From NCBI RefSeq assembly GCF_031582965.1, contig NZ_CP134049.1, positions 744,001 to 808,000 of the forward strand: 64,000 nucleotides of DNA, written 5' to 3'. The first letter of the stretch is position 1. The number at the start of each line of letters is the position of its first letter. Under the pieces are notes generated by a model. It saw only the letters and a list, made by a program, of their open reading frames with translations, did no database searches and was not told where the DNA came from. The stretch is from Bacillus sp. NEB1478 (GTDB lineage: Bacteria; Bacillota; Bacilli; Bacillales; Fictibacillaceae). This document shows positions 35,162-43,642 of this stretch, piece by piece. Made by a program: the position numbers and the translations under genes.

Positions 35162-36781
35162 ATGATTACAGTAACTAACGTGGGTCTTCGTTATGGCGAC
35201 CGTAAGCTGTTTGAAGACGTTAATATAAAGTTCACACCAGGCAACTGCTATGGTTTGATCGGTGCGAATGGTGCGGGGAAATCTACATTTTTGAAAATCT
35301 TATCTGGTGAGATCGAGGCTCAAACAGGTGACGTTCACATGACGCCAGGCGAGCGTTTAGCGGTTTTGAAACAGAACCATTTCGAATACGAAGAGCAAGA
35401 AGTTATGCAGACGGTTATTATGGGTCACGCTCGTCTATATGAAGTAATGAAAGAAAAAGATGCGATTTATATGAAAGCTGATTTCTCTGATGAAGATGGA
35501 ATGCGTGCAGCTGAGCTTGAAGGAGAATTTGCTGAGCTTAACGGTTGGGAAGCTGAATCTGAAGCTGCAATCCTTCTAAAAGGACTAGGAATTAGTGAAA
35601 ACCTTCATACGAAAAAGATGGCTGAACTAACTGGTTCTGAAAAAGTAAAAGTTTTACTTGCACAAACACTTTTTGGAAAGCCAGATGTCCTATTGCTGGA
35701 TGAGCCTACGAACGGCTTGGATCTTCAAGCAATTCAATGGTTGGAAGACTTCCTAATTAATTTTGAGAATACCGTAATCGTCGTATCCCATGACCGCCAC
35801 TTCTTAAACAAAGTGTGTACACACATGGCTGACCTTGATTTTGGTAAAATTCAAATCTATGTGGGGAACTACGATTTTTGGTATGAATCCTCTCAATTAG
35901 CTTTAAGAATGGCACAAGACCAAAACAAGAAAAAAGAAGAGAAGATTAAAGAACTTCAAGCGTTCGTTGCTCGATTTAGTGCCAATGCATCTAAATCAAA
36001 GCAAGCAACTTCTCGTAAAAAGCTTTTAGATAAAATCTCATTAGATGACATCAGACCATCTTCACGTAAATACCCATATGTACAATTTGGAATCAACCGT
36101 GAAATCGGAAATGATCTTCTTCGTGTAGAAGGATTAACAAAAACAGTTGATGGTGTAAAAGTTCTAAATAACGTGAGCTTTGTAGTCAATAAAGAAGATA
36201 AAATCGCATTTGTTGGTAAAGAAGAAATCGCGATCACAACTTTATTCAAGATCTTGATGGGTGAAATGGAAGCGGACAGCGGAACTTATAAGTGGGGTGT
36301 TACGACTTCGCAAGCGTACTTCCCTCGTGATAACACGAAGTACTTTGACGGTAGTGAGCCGACTCTTGTTGAATGGCTTCGTCAGTATTCTCCAGAAGAT
36401 CAAACAGAAAGCTTCCTTCGTGGATTCCTTGGCCGTATGTTATTCTCTGGTGAAGAAGTAAACAAGAAACCTTCTGTATTGTCTGGAGGAGAGAAAGTGC
36501 GCTGTATGCTTTCTAAGATGATGCTGAGCGGAAGTAATGTATTGTTGATGGATGACCCAACAAACCACTTGGATCTAGAATCAATCACAGCGTTAAACAA
36601 CGGTTTAATCAATTACAAAGGTTCATTGCTCTTCACTTCGCATGACCATCAGTTCGTTCATACAATTGCGAACCGTATTATCGAAATTACACCTAAAGGA
36701 ATTATCGATAAGCAAATGTCATATGACGAATACTTGGAAAACGATGAGTTGAAAAAACAGCGTCAGTTGATGTATCAATAA
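35162..36781 (+). CDS. ykpA: ABC-F family ATPase (YkpA/YbiT-like)
   Basis: A 539-residue protein with two ABC domains in tandem and no membrane part. Walker A GANGAGKST is clear in the first half. The second has GKEEIAIT in place of a good P-loop, with signature LSGGEKVR and LLMDDPTNHLDLES intact. Length matches YkpA of B. subtilis. ABC-F proteins act on ribosomes in translation; this one need not be a resistance factor. AAAGGAGAG precedes the ATG. Confidence 0.88.
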   Translation: MITVTNVGLRYGDRKLFEDVNIKFTPGNCYGLIGANGAGKSTFLKILSGEIEAQTGDVHMTPGERLAVLKQNHFEYEEQEVMQTVIMGHARLYEVMKEKDAIYMKADFSDEDGMRAAELEGEFAELNGWEAESEAAILLKGLGISENLHTKKMAELTGSEKVKVLLAQTLFGKPDVLLLDEPTNGLDLQAIQWLEDFLINFENTVIVVSHDRHFLNKVCTHMADLDFGKIQIYVGNYDFWYESSQLALRMAQDQNKKKEEKIKELQAFVARFSANASKSKQATSRKKLLDKISLDDIRPSSRKYPYVQFGINREIGNDLLRVEGLTKTVDGVKVLNNVSFVVNKEDKIAFVGKEEIAITTLFKILMGEMEADSGTYKWGVTTSQAYFPRDNTKYFDGSEPTLVEWLRQYSPEDQTESFLRGFLGRMLFSGEEVNKKPSVLSGGEKVRCMLSKMMLSGSNVLLMDDPTNHLDLESITALNNGLINYKGSLLFTSHDHQFVHTIANRIIEITPKGIIDKQMSYDEYLENDELKKQRQLMYQ

Positions 36782-36788
36782 TAATGAG

Positions 36789-36826
36789 AGAGTGTTGAGT
36801 CTTAAATGATTTAACACTCTTTTTTT
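36789..36826 (+). terminator. Terminator of the ABC-F gene
   Basis: AGAGTGTT pairs with AACACTCT, followed by six T residues. Confidence 0.85.
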
Positions 36827-36835
36827 ACTTTAAGA

Positions 36836-36860
36836 TTTGGCGCCAGCCAAGTATTCTTTA
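36836..36860 (+). repeat. Fragment of the secA-downstream repeat family
   Basis: GGCGCCAGCCAAGTATTCTTT resembles the right end of the units at 7101-7461. Confidence 0.45.
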
Positions 36861-36888
36861 TGAATTATATATACGGGGTGATGGAAAG

Positions 36889-37230
36889 GTGGAAGGATTT
36901 ACGGAGAGGGTTATCCAGATTATAAAAAACATACCATCAGGGTACGTGATGACTTTTGGACAGATTGCCAATCTTGCAGGAAGTCCGAGAGGCGCACGGC
37001 AAGTTGTACGCATCCTCCATTCGATGAGCCGGAAATACGATCTACCTTGGCACCGGGTAATCAATATAAAAGGCGAGATCGGCATACAAGATGACGAAGG
37101 AGCTTTTACACAAAAAGCATTGCTGGAACGTGAAGGAATACGATTTAAAGGAAAAAGCACAGTGAATTTAGAAAAATACCGTTACCACCCTGAGCCATCT
37201 TCATATAAATATCCTGATAATGAAAAATAG
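36889..37230 (+). CDS. Alkyltransferase-like protein (ATL)
   Basis: A 113-residue protein with the DNA-binding fold of O6-alkylguanine-DNA methyltransferase. The active-site motif PCHRV of the enzyme is replaced by PWHRV (Trp 54), the hallmark of ATL proteins, which bind O6-alkylguanine and hand it to nucleotide excision repair instead of removing the alkyl group. The start is GTG 36889, 7 nt after GGGGTGAT. The uvrAB genes it would depend on lie about 5 kb downstream. Confidence 0.9.
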   Translation: MEGFTERVIQIIKNIPSGYVMTFGQIANLAGSPRGARQVVRILHSMSRKYDLPWHRVINIKGEIGIQDDEGAFTQKALLEREGIRFKGKSTVNLEKYRYHPEPSSYKYPDNEK

Positions 37231-37253
37231 ATAAAACCTGATGTTCTGACAGG

Positions 37254-37480
37254 GCGACTCAAAAAGAAATTACCTCTTTGAGTCGTTTTTTTGTTATTTT
37301 GAAGCCCTTTTTCCCCTTTTGCTCGCGATTTTTATAGAAAATCCAGGACAACACCGTTAAATAGGTCGTGTTATCCTCAAATCTATGTGGTTTCTAATTA
37401 TATGAAGCTATCATCTTTTTTTAATTCCACGGTAATATCCAATATATCCACGTTAATTTCGATAATTCCACGTTACCTCA
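37254..37480 (+). repeat. Dispersed repeat with a phased CCACG array (copy 2)
   Basis: The layout is the same as at 26147-26410: a GACTCAA/TTGAGTC terminator hairpin, GTTATTTTGAAGCCC, GCTCGCGATTTTT, then three CCACG boxes starting at 37427, 37448 and 37468 (steps of 21 and 20 bp). Confidence 0.8.
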
Positions 37481-37626
37481 CATTTATTTAATTTGTGTCT
37501 TCTTTTTATCATATTGCTATAAACAGTAAGTTGGTTTTTAGTTTTAGTTTTAGTTTTTTTATTTAGGGCAAAATAAGTAGGTCTTGTGTTATGAAAATCG
37601 TGTTTTACATAAAAGGGGATGCATAT

Positions 37627-39003
37627 ATGTTTAGAATGAAATTCATGGATAATTATTTAAAGAAATATACGAGGATGTCTGAAAGGGAACTATCTCATTC
37701 CGTTCAATCGAATATGTGGTTTACGCCCGTTCTCTACGTTTTATTATCTTCTTTGTTAGTCATAGCTACCTTGACGTCCGATCTTAAATATCATCTCGGA
37801 AATCAAATGCATCCATTTTTTGCAGTGGACTATGATCTTACTCTTCAATTGGTCGGAACACTTACGGCTGCCATTTTAACGCTGACTACCTTTACGTTTA
37901 ACTTAATACTGGTTGTTTTTACTACATTCTCGGGACAGTTTTCACCACGCACGCTGAAAAATTTTATTGCTAGTAAATCAACACAGCGAGTGCTTGGAAT
38001 ATTTACTGCCAGTTTTGCCTATATGTTAATTTCTTTTCTATTTTTGAATAAAAGGCTCGCGGAATTTTATTTTGCTGTACCTGTTGTCGCAGCAATTATT
38101 GCTGCTCTCTCCATGGGAACATTTATCTTTTTTATTAATCACGCTGTCGCATGGCTGCAGGTTAATCAGATGACACACGATATGAAAAAAGAAGCCTTAT
38201 CTATCGTGAAAAATACGTTAGAAAATGAAGTAGATCCATTTAAAGTAAATGATCTGAGTACAGTTAACAGTGATATATGTGAGGAGAGAGGCTACTCAAT
38301 CAATGCTGGAAAGTCTGGCTATATTAAACTGATTGATTTTCACTCTATTATTGAGGAAGCCGAAAAAGACGATATTGTAGTACAGCTGGAATATTCGATT
38401 GGAAGCTATGTGTTTGCTTCAACACCAATCATTACGTATTGGAAAAAAGACGATAATAAAGTTAATGAACAAAAATATATGGCTTTTATTAGTATTGGAA
38501 GAAAACAAACTGAAGTTCAGGATATAGAGTTCAGTATCAACAAGTTAGTTGAAGTGTCAATCCGCTCATTAGGAAATTATGATCCGAAAACAGCAACAAA
38601 TGCCATCTATCAGCTTGGAGAAGTACTTTCCTCCATATCACGCAGTTCGACCTTTTCGAAGTATTTAGTGGATCATAACAATAACCTTCGAGTGGTTTTG
38701 CAAGAAAGGGAATTCAGCCATTATCTTTATCATTCTTTTGGTTATATTCGTCATTATGCAAAAGATAACGTTATTGTGTGTACAGAAATACTGAAGGTTC
38801 TCGATTTAATGGCAAAATCTCTTAATGAGCGGGATTACAAAGCAGTTTGGGAATTTGGCGTTTTTACGGCCAGCGGATTTGAAGATCTTTTTCTTTTCAC
38901 CTTAGATTATCAGCAATTTCATAATGCATTACATAATCTATCCGTTACTACAAAACATGAAAAAGAGTATGAAGAGTTTTGGGGGAAAAACAAAGCAAAT
39001 TAA
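37627..39003 (+). CDS. DUF2254 membrane protein
   Basis: A 458-residue protein with four membrane helices in the first 190 residues (FTPVLYVLLSSLLVIATLT, TAAILTLTTFTFNLILVVFTTFSGQFSPR) and a cytoplasmic or external domain in the rest. The FSGQFSPRTL motif is typical of DUF2254, whose function is unknown. The ATG at 37627 follows AAAAGGGG; a 12-codon upstream extension has no such site. Confidence 0.82.
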   Translation: MFRMKFMDNYLKKYTRMSERELSHSVQSNMWFTPVLYVLLSSLLVIATLTSDLKYHLGNQMHPFFAVDYDLTLQLVGTLTAAILTLTTFTFNLILVVFTTFSGQFSPRTLKNFIASKSTQRVLGIFTASFAYMLISFLFLNKRLAEFYFAVPVVAAIIAALSMGTFIFFINHAVAWLQVNQMTHDMKKEALSIVKNTLENEVDPFKVNDLSTVNSDICEERGYSINAGKSGYIKLIDFHSIIEEAEKDDIVVQLEYSIGSYVFASTPIITYWKKDDNKVNEQKYMAFISIGRKQTEVQDIEFSINKLVEVSIRSLGNYDPKTATNAIYQLGEVLSSISRSSTFSKYLVDHNNNLRVVLQEREFSHYLYHSFGYIRHYAKDNVIVCTEILKVLDLMAKSLNERDYKAVWEFGVFTASGFEDLFLFTLDYQQFHNALHNLSVTTKHEKEYEEFWGKNKAN

Positions 39004-39005
39004 TA

Positions 39006-39040
39006 TAAAAAAGCCCTGTTGTTTACGGGCTTTTTTATAT
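39006..39040. terminator. Bidirectional terminator
   Basis: AAAAAAGCCC pairs with GGGCTTTTTT around TGTTGTTTAC, serving the DUF2254 gene (+) and the kinase gene (-). Confidence 0.85.
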
Positions 39041-39829
39041 TTTTTCTAATGCGATCCGCGCTTCGCATGCAGACTGAAATGGTTCGTCGAGTTGCAGCAT
39101 TTTGCGAAGTATAGTTTTAAATGACAGTGAGATGTCCAATTCTTCTTGCCAGCCTCTTTCCTTTCTAGATAAAGGTTCATAGGTAGAATAGAGCAGGAAC
39201 AAGGCGAAATGCCCGAGTGCAAAAAGGTCGCTTTTCATTGCGACTGCTCGCATACGAAGTTTTTCAGGATGTTCATTAGGTTCCAGATCTTCTTGATCGG
39301 TTAAAAAACAAGCAAGACCGAAATCGATAATGTGGAGTTTACCGTTTCGTTCAATAATATTGGGAATCCTCAGATCACGATGAATAATCCCTTTCTCATG
39401 AAAAGTTTCTACAATTGTTAAGAGCTCCACCAAGATCCGGATGGTGTCTTTTTCTGAGTACTTATGATCTTTGCGAAAAATAAGATCCTCAAATGTTTTC
39501 CCCTGAATCCACTCCATCACAATAAAATGATTGTTCTCATTTTCGAAAACATCCAATAGTCGAGGGACCCGGGGATGCTGCAAGGTTTCTAAAATGATAG
39601 ATTCCCGTTTAAAAGATCTCAGACCACTGGCTGTTCTGGCTTTCGTCGTTCGGAGCTGTTTTAAAACAACTTTTGTGTTTGTTTTCTGATCTGAAGCCAA
39701 ATACGTGATACCGTAACTCCCCATACCGAGAACTTCCAGTATAGTATAGCGATGCTCTAGGGTATGACCAGGCTTTAATGGTCGGTCATACCATAAACGT
39801 TGAAGAGTCTTTCGAAATTCTGTGAACAT
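39035..39829 (-). CDS. Hanks-type serine/threonine protein kinase
   Basis: A protein of about 264 residues, soluble, without PASTA domains. Kinase features are the Gly loop LGMGSYGITYLA, the Lys in VVLKQL, catalytic loop IIHRDLRIPN and DFG in HIIDFGLA. The loop has Arg-Ile instead of the usual Lys-Pro (HRDLRIPN for HRDLKPxN), so the catalytic Lys is changed to Arg and activity may be altered. The start is ATG 39829 or TTG 39832, only a few bp after the stop codon of a small basic protein, with no good ribosome binding site, which suggests coupling. Confidence 0.85.
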   Translation of the reverse strand: MFTEFRKTLQRLWYDRPLKPGHTLEHRYTILEVLGMGSYGITYLASDQKTNTKVVLKQLRTTKARTASGLRSFKRESIILETLQHPRVPRLLDVFENENNHFIVMEWIQGKTFEDLIFRKDHKYSEKDTIRILVELLTIVETFHEKGIIHRDLRIPNIIERNGKLHIIDFGLACFLTDQEDLEPNEHPEKLRMRAVAMKSDLFALGHFALFLLYSTYEPLSRKERGWQEELDISLSFKTILRKMLQLDEPFQSACEARIALEKI

Positions 39830-39837
39830 CAATGGTG

Positions 39838-40023
39838 TCAGCTGCTAAAAAAACTGCTTTTGTGTTTTTTCTTATAATGTTTATGACCGTGACCACCATA
39901 GTGTTTTTTGCCATAATCACTGCTGCTGTACTTGTGATAGCTTTTTTTATGTTTGTAGCCTGAACTGCTGTATTTTTTATGGCTGCTATGACCTAATAAA
40001 GATTTAATTAATTTCTTCAACAT
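39838..40023 (-). CDS. Lys/His/Ser/Tyr-rich mini-protein beside the kinase
   Basis: A 61-residue protein starting MLKKLIKSLLGHSSHKKY; AAAGGAG lies 9 nt upstream of the ATG at 40023. After an amphipathic N-terminal helix it is a low-complexity run of Lys, His, Ser, Tyr and Gly (YSSSGYKHKK, YGGHGHKHYKKKHK, end SSFFSS). No fold is expected. It shares an operon with the kinase and may be its substrate, a metal binder or a nucleic-acid binder; these are guesses. Confidence 0.7.
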   Translation of the reverse strand: MLKKLIKSLLGHSSHKKYSSSGYKHKKSYHKYSSSDYGKKHYGGHGHKHYKKKHKSSFFSS

Positions 40024-40114
40024 ATAAACCATCTCCTTTATACATTTATGGATAGGATATTCGCAGTTAGTACCCAATATCCTACTGTACGTTCTTCGAA
40101 ACATAAAGTTTCAG

Positions 40115-40152
40115 CGGGAAATGGGGTCTGACCCCAAACAATTTATTTCCCG
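40115..40152. repeat. 38-bp palindromic element, left copy
   Basis: CGGGAAAT...ATTTCCCG arms enclose the palindrome GGGGTCTGACCCC. A near-identical copy in the same orientation is at 41471-41508. Confidence 0.8.
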
Positions 40153-40263
40153 TCACAATTTCCTTGTTTTAATATAGGTAGTTTTGTTAAATTTATAAAG
40201 GTATATATGATCGTTTACGATTTTGTTTTTTTCATGGTTTGATGAGAGGGGTCAATTTGTTTC

Positions 40264-40494
40264 ATGATGGAATATGTTCTTGCGGCACTGCTGCCACTTT
40301 TTTTTATGTTGTTTTTTAATCGCGTTTTATTTACAAAATACTTGCCTTTAGGGATTACGATACTGATTTTATTATTTGGATTTGATGGATTGCATCAACC
40401 AGTGACTCTGCAGATCATTGCATGTTTATCAACAGCGGCTGGTTTTTTTATAGGTTTGAAGATCCACAATATGCAAAAGAAAAAAGTAAGATAA
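40264..40494 (+). CDS. csbA: CsbA-like small membrane protein (DUF2198)
   Basis: A 76-residue protein of two to three membrane helices with little outside the membrane. It resembles CsbA, a sigma-B-controlled protein of unknown role, and its position upstream of uvrBA is the same as in B. subtilis. GAGGGG lies about 11 nt before the ATG, a rather long spacing. No sigma-B promoter was identified with confidence. A terminator-like hairpin follows. Confidence 0.75.
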   Translation: MMEYVLAALLPLFFMLFFNRVLFTKYLPLGITILILLFGFDGLHQPVTLQIIACLSTAAGFFIGLKIHNMQKKKVR

Positions 40495-40520
40495 ACAAAA
40501 GAAGAAAGTAAGATCAAGAT

Positions 40521-40561
40521 AAGAAAGACGCCGTCCTTAAGAGGTCGACGTCTTTCTTTTT
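40521..40561. terminator. Bidirectional terminator between csbA and the TauE-like gene
   Basis: AAGAAAGACG and CGTCTTTCTT are perfect 10-bp arms. The right arm lies inside the last codons of the minus-strand gene. Confidence 0.75.
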
Positions 40562-41406
40562 GTATGTGTGATCATTTCTTTTAAGAAAATAATTAACATC
40601 GAAAATACATAAACACCGATCACGATAAGTCCTGTCTTATCGAAGTTAAAAAGCTTTAGGATGACTGAGCTCAAAATTGTAATATAAAGGGCTCCTAAAT
40701 ATTTTTGAATGTGTTCGTTTGAATAAATCGTTGTCAGTTTTGCCCCTAGCTGTGTACCTACTAAAGCGCCTAATATTAAAAGAATCCCAAGCTTGTACTC
40801 TAACTGTGTAGATGATGCATAAGTGATGAATCCTGCTGTTACGATTAGAAACACGCTTACCAAGCTTGTACCTACAGCTTTTCGTGAATGTAAGTTCATC
40901 ATAGAAATAAGAAGAGGTACCATAACGAACCCTCCGCCAACACCTAGTGTAGTTGATATGAATCCTCCAGTGAACCCGATAAATATCGCGTTTGGCCAGG
41001 AAAACAAATAACCATCCCTTTTAATATTCGTTTTTTGTTTTGATTGTTTATAAAGCAGGGAAAGAGCAAAGTATCCAAGAAGCAATATATAAAAGACAGG
41101 GATGACCGTATCGTCATATCCGTTTTTATCGAGCCAGACAACAAGAGGATGTGCTACCTGTGTGGCAACAACCCCTGAAAATCCTAAGATCATTGCGATT
41201 TTCCAAATTATATTTTTAAAACGCAAATGGGCTGCTACTCCAGATACACTCGTTCCAATTGAATACATTAAGCTTGTTCCGATTGCAGACAATGGAGGGA
41301 CTCCAAATAAGATGAGTACAGGAGTTAAAATAAAGCCTCCCCCAATCCCGAAGAATCCGGAGAAAATACCGATGCACAACCCTAGTAATATATAAATAAA
41401 ATCCAT
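40537..41406 (-). CDS. TauE/SafE-family exporter
   Basis: A 289-residue protein of about eight membrane helices. Two repeats carry the family motif GxGGGFI-PVL (FGIGGGFILTPVL at about 20; LGVGGGFVMVPLL near 160). Members export sulfite, sulfoacetate or other organosulfur anions; no neighbour identifies the substrate. It runs opposite to csbA and uvrBA, and is bracketed together with csbA by two 38-bp palindromes. Confidence 0.88.
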   Translation of the reverse strand: MDFIYILLGLCIGIFSGFFGIGGGFILTPVLILFGVPPLSAIGTSLMYSIGTSVSGVAAHLRFKNIIWKIAMILGFSGVVATQVAHPLVVWLDKNGYDDTVIPVFYILLLGYFALSLLYKQSKQKTNIKRDGYLFSWPNAIFIGFTGGFISTTLGVGGGFVMVPLLISMMNLHSRKAVGTSLVSVFLIVTAGFITYASSTQLEYKLGILLILGALVGTQLGAKLTTIYSNEHIQKYLGALYITILSSVILKLFNFDKTGLIVIGVYVFSMLIIFLKEMITHTKRKTSTS

Positions 41407-41470
41407 TTAAAAGTTACTCCTTTTTGGGGACACACCTGCTACAATTTATCCCCAACCGTTGGTATGCAAG

Positions 41471-41508
41471 CGGGAAATGGGGTCAGACCCCATACAATTT
41501 ATTTCCCG
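41471..41508. repeat. 38-bp palindromic element, right copy
   Basis: CGGGAAAT, GGGGTCAGACCCC and ATTTCCCG, in direct orientation to 40115-40152, with two differences. Confidence 0.8.
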
Positions 41509-41559
41509 AGAGCGCCTAAATTCAAGTATACCACTTTAAAATCTTTCCAGAAACTTCTG

Positions 41560-41573
41560 CGAATATTTGTTCG
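41560..41573. promoter_or_regulatory. LexA (SOS) box of uvrBA
   Basis: CGAATATTTGTTCG matches the Bacillus SOS consensus CGAACNNNNGTTCG at all but one position. A TATAAT -10 hexamer lies 31 bp downstream at 41605-41610. Confidence 0.7.
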
Positions 41574-41647
41574 TAATTATTAGGTTTTTGATAAGGTGCT
41601 GTGCTATAATTTGAGTAGCCAGAAATTAGGAACGGAGGTTCGGTTTT

Positions 41648-43636
41648 GTGAGTGAAAGTCATTCGTTTCAAATCAAATCGGATTATCAGCCGCAGGGCGA
41701 CCAGCCAGCTGCGATAACCCATCTAGTAAACAATATTAATGAAGGTAAACGAAGTATGACCTTGCTTGGTGCAACAGGGACAGGGAAGACGTTTACCGTA
41801 TCTAACGTTATACAGGAAGTAAATAAACCTACACTCGTTATTGCTCATAACAAGACACTAGCCGGACAGCTTTATAGTGAACTTAAAGAATTTTTTCCTA
41901 ACAACGCTGTTGAATATTTTGTTTCTTATTATGATTACTACCAGCCGGAAGCATACATTGCACATTCTGATACTTACATCGAGAAAGACGCAAGCATCAA
42001 TGACGAAATTGATAAACTTCGCCACTCTGCTACGTCGTCACTTTTTGAACGGAAAGACGTTATTATCGTTGCCAGTGTGTCATGCATTTATGGTCTAGGT
42101 TCTCCTGAGGAATATCGTGACATGGTAATTTCTTTGCGAGAAGGAATGGAAAAAGACCGTGATCAGCTTCTTCGCGATTTAGTAGACATACAGTACAACC
42201 GGAATGATATTAATTTTACGCGGGGTACGTTTCGTGTTCGCGGTGATGTGGTGGAAATCTTCCCGGCTTCACGCGATGAACGCTGTTTAAGGGTAGAGTT
42301 TTTTGGTGATGAAATTGACCGGATTACAGAAGTAGATGCACTCACAGGTGAAATAATCGGCGAGCGAAGTCACGTTGCTATTTTCCCTGCTTCCCACTTC
42401 GTAACCCGTGAAGAGAAAATGAAGCTTGCAATCAAACGAATCGAAGCGGAACTCGTAGAACGACTTAAAGAATTAAACGACGCAGGTAAGCTGTTAGAAG
42501 CACAACGATTGGAACAGAGAACACGCTATGATCTTGAAATGATGGCTGAAATGGGATTTTGTTCAGGCATTGAAAACTACTCCGTTCATCTGACACTTAG
42601 ACCGCCAGGATCAACACCTTATACACTGCTCGATTATTTTCCTGAGGACTCGCTGATTGTAATAGATGAGTCTCACGTAACGTTACCTCAGATCAGAGGG
42701 ATGTATAACGGAGATCAGGCGAGAAAGAGCGTTCTTGTGGAGCACGGCTTCCGTCTGCCTTCTGCAAAGGATAACCGTCCATTAACGTTTGAAGAATTTG
42801 AAAAATACAAGTTTCAGCACATCTATGTTTCTGCAACGCCGGGTCCTTATGAGCTGGAGCATGCGCCTGATCCTGTTGAGCAGATTATTCGTCCAACAGG
42901 CCTGCTGGACCCTACACTAGAAGTGCGTCCGATTAAAGGGCAAATCGATGACCTGCTTGGTGAGATCAATGAGAGAGTCGCAAAAAATGAAAGAGTGCTC
43001 GTTACAACATTAACGAAAAAGATGTCTGAAGATCTTACCGATTATTTTGTAGAACTTGGTATAAAAGTCCGTTACCTGCACTCAGAGATTAAAACACTGG
43101 AGCGGATCCAGATCATCAGGGATTTACGTCTGGGAGTGTTTGATGTCCTAGTCGGAATCAACCTTCTAAGAGAAGGTTTAGATATTCCGGAAGTTTCTCT
43201 CGTAGCAATTTTAGATGCTGATAAAGAAGGATTCCTTCGCTCTGAACGGTCATTGATTCAGACGATCGGCCGGGCAGCACGTAACTCAAACGGGCACGTT
43301 ATTATGTATGGAGATAAAATTACGAAATCCATGCAGATTGCAATAGATGAAACGCAGCGAAGAAGAGAAAAACAGATGAAACATAATGAAGAACACGGCA
43401 TTACACCTCAAACAATTAAGAAAGAGGTTCGTGATCTCATTCGTGCCACTCAAGCAGCTGAAGATACAGAATCATACACCGGCACAAAAGCTCCTAAGCA
43501 AAAGATGAGCAAAAAGGATCGCGAAGCCTTTATCGAAAGAATGGAAAAGGAAATGAAAGATGCCGCAAAGAACCTTCAGTTCGAGCGTGCAGCTGAGCTT
43601 CGTGACCTCATACTTGAGTTAAAAGCGGAAGGATGA
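41648..43636 (+). CDS. uvrB: Excinuclease ABC subunit B
   Basis: A 662-residue protein, normal length. UvrB verifies DNA damage and recruits UvrC. It has Walker A GATGTGKT, the beta-hairpin [11 protein letters not shown], helicase motifs ([29 protein letters not shown]) and the C-terminal UVR domain ([26 protein letters not shown]). The start is GTG 41648 behind GGAGG. The uvrA start is 6 bp after its stop codon. A LexA box upstream indicates SOS induction. Confidence 0.97.
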   Translation: MSESHSFQIKSDYQPQGDQPAAITHLVNNINEGKRSMTLLGATGTGKTFTVSNVIQEVNKPTLVIAHNKTLAGQLYSELKEFFPNNAVEYFVSYYDYYQPEAYIAHSDTYIEKDASINDEIDKLRHSATSSLFERKDVIIVASVSCIYGLGSPEEYRDMVISLREGMEKDRDQLLRDLVDIQYNRNDINFTRGTFRVRGDVVEIFPASRDERCLRVEFFGDEIDRITEVDALTGEIIGERSHVAIFPASHFVTREEKMKLAIKRIEAELVERLKELNDAGKLLEAQRLEQRTRYDLEMMAEMGFCSGIENYSVHLTLRPPGSTPYTLLDYFPEDSLIVIDESHVTLPQIRGMYNGDQARKSVLVEHGFRLPSAKDNRPLTFEEFEKYKFQHIYVSATPGPYELEHAPDPVEQIIRPTGLLDPTLEVRPIKGQIDDLLGEINERVAKNERVLVTTLTKKMSEDLTDYFVELGIKVRYLHSEIKTLERIQIIRDLRLGVFDVLVGINLLREGLDIPEVSLVAILDADKEGFLRSERSLIQTIGRAARNSNGHVIMYGDKITKSMQIAIDETQRRREKQMKHNEEHGITPQTIKKEVRDLIRATQAAEDTESYTGTKAPKQKMSKKDREAFIERMEKEMKDAAKNLQFERAAELRDLILELKAEG

Positions 43637-43642
43637 TTGTAG

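Noticed and set aside
39829..39832. TTG 39832 as kinase start
   Set aside because: The ATG at 39829 is adjacent and preferred; the difference is one residue.
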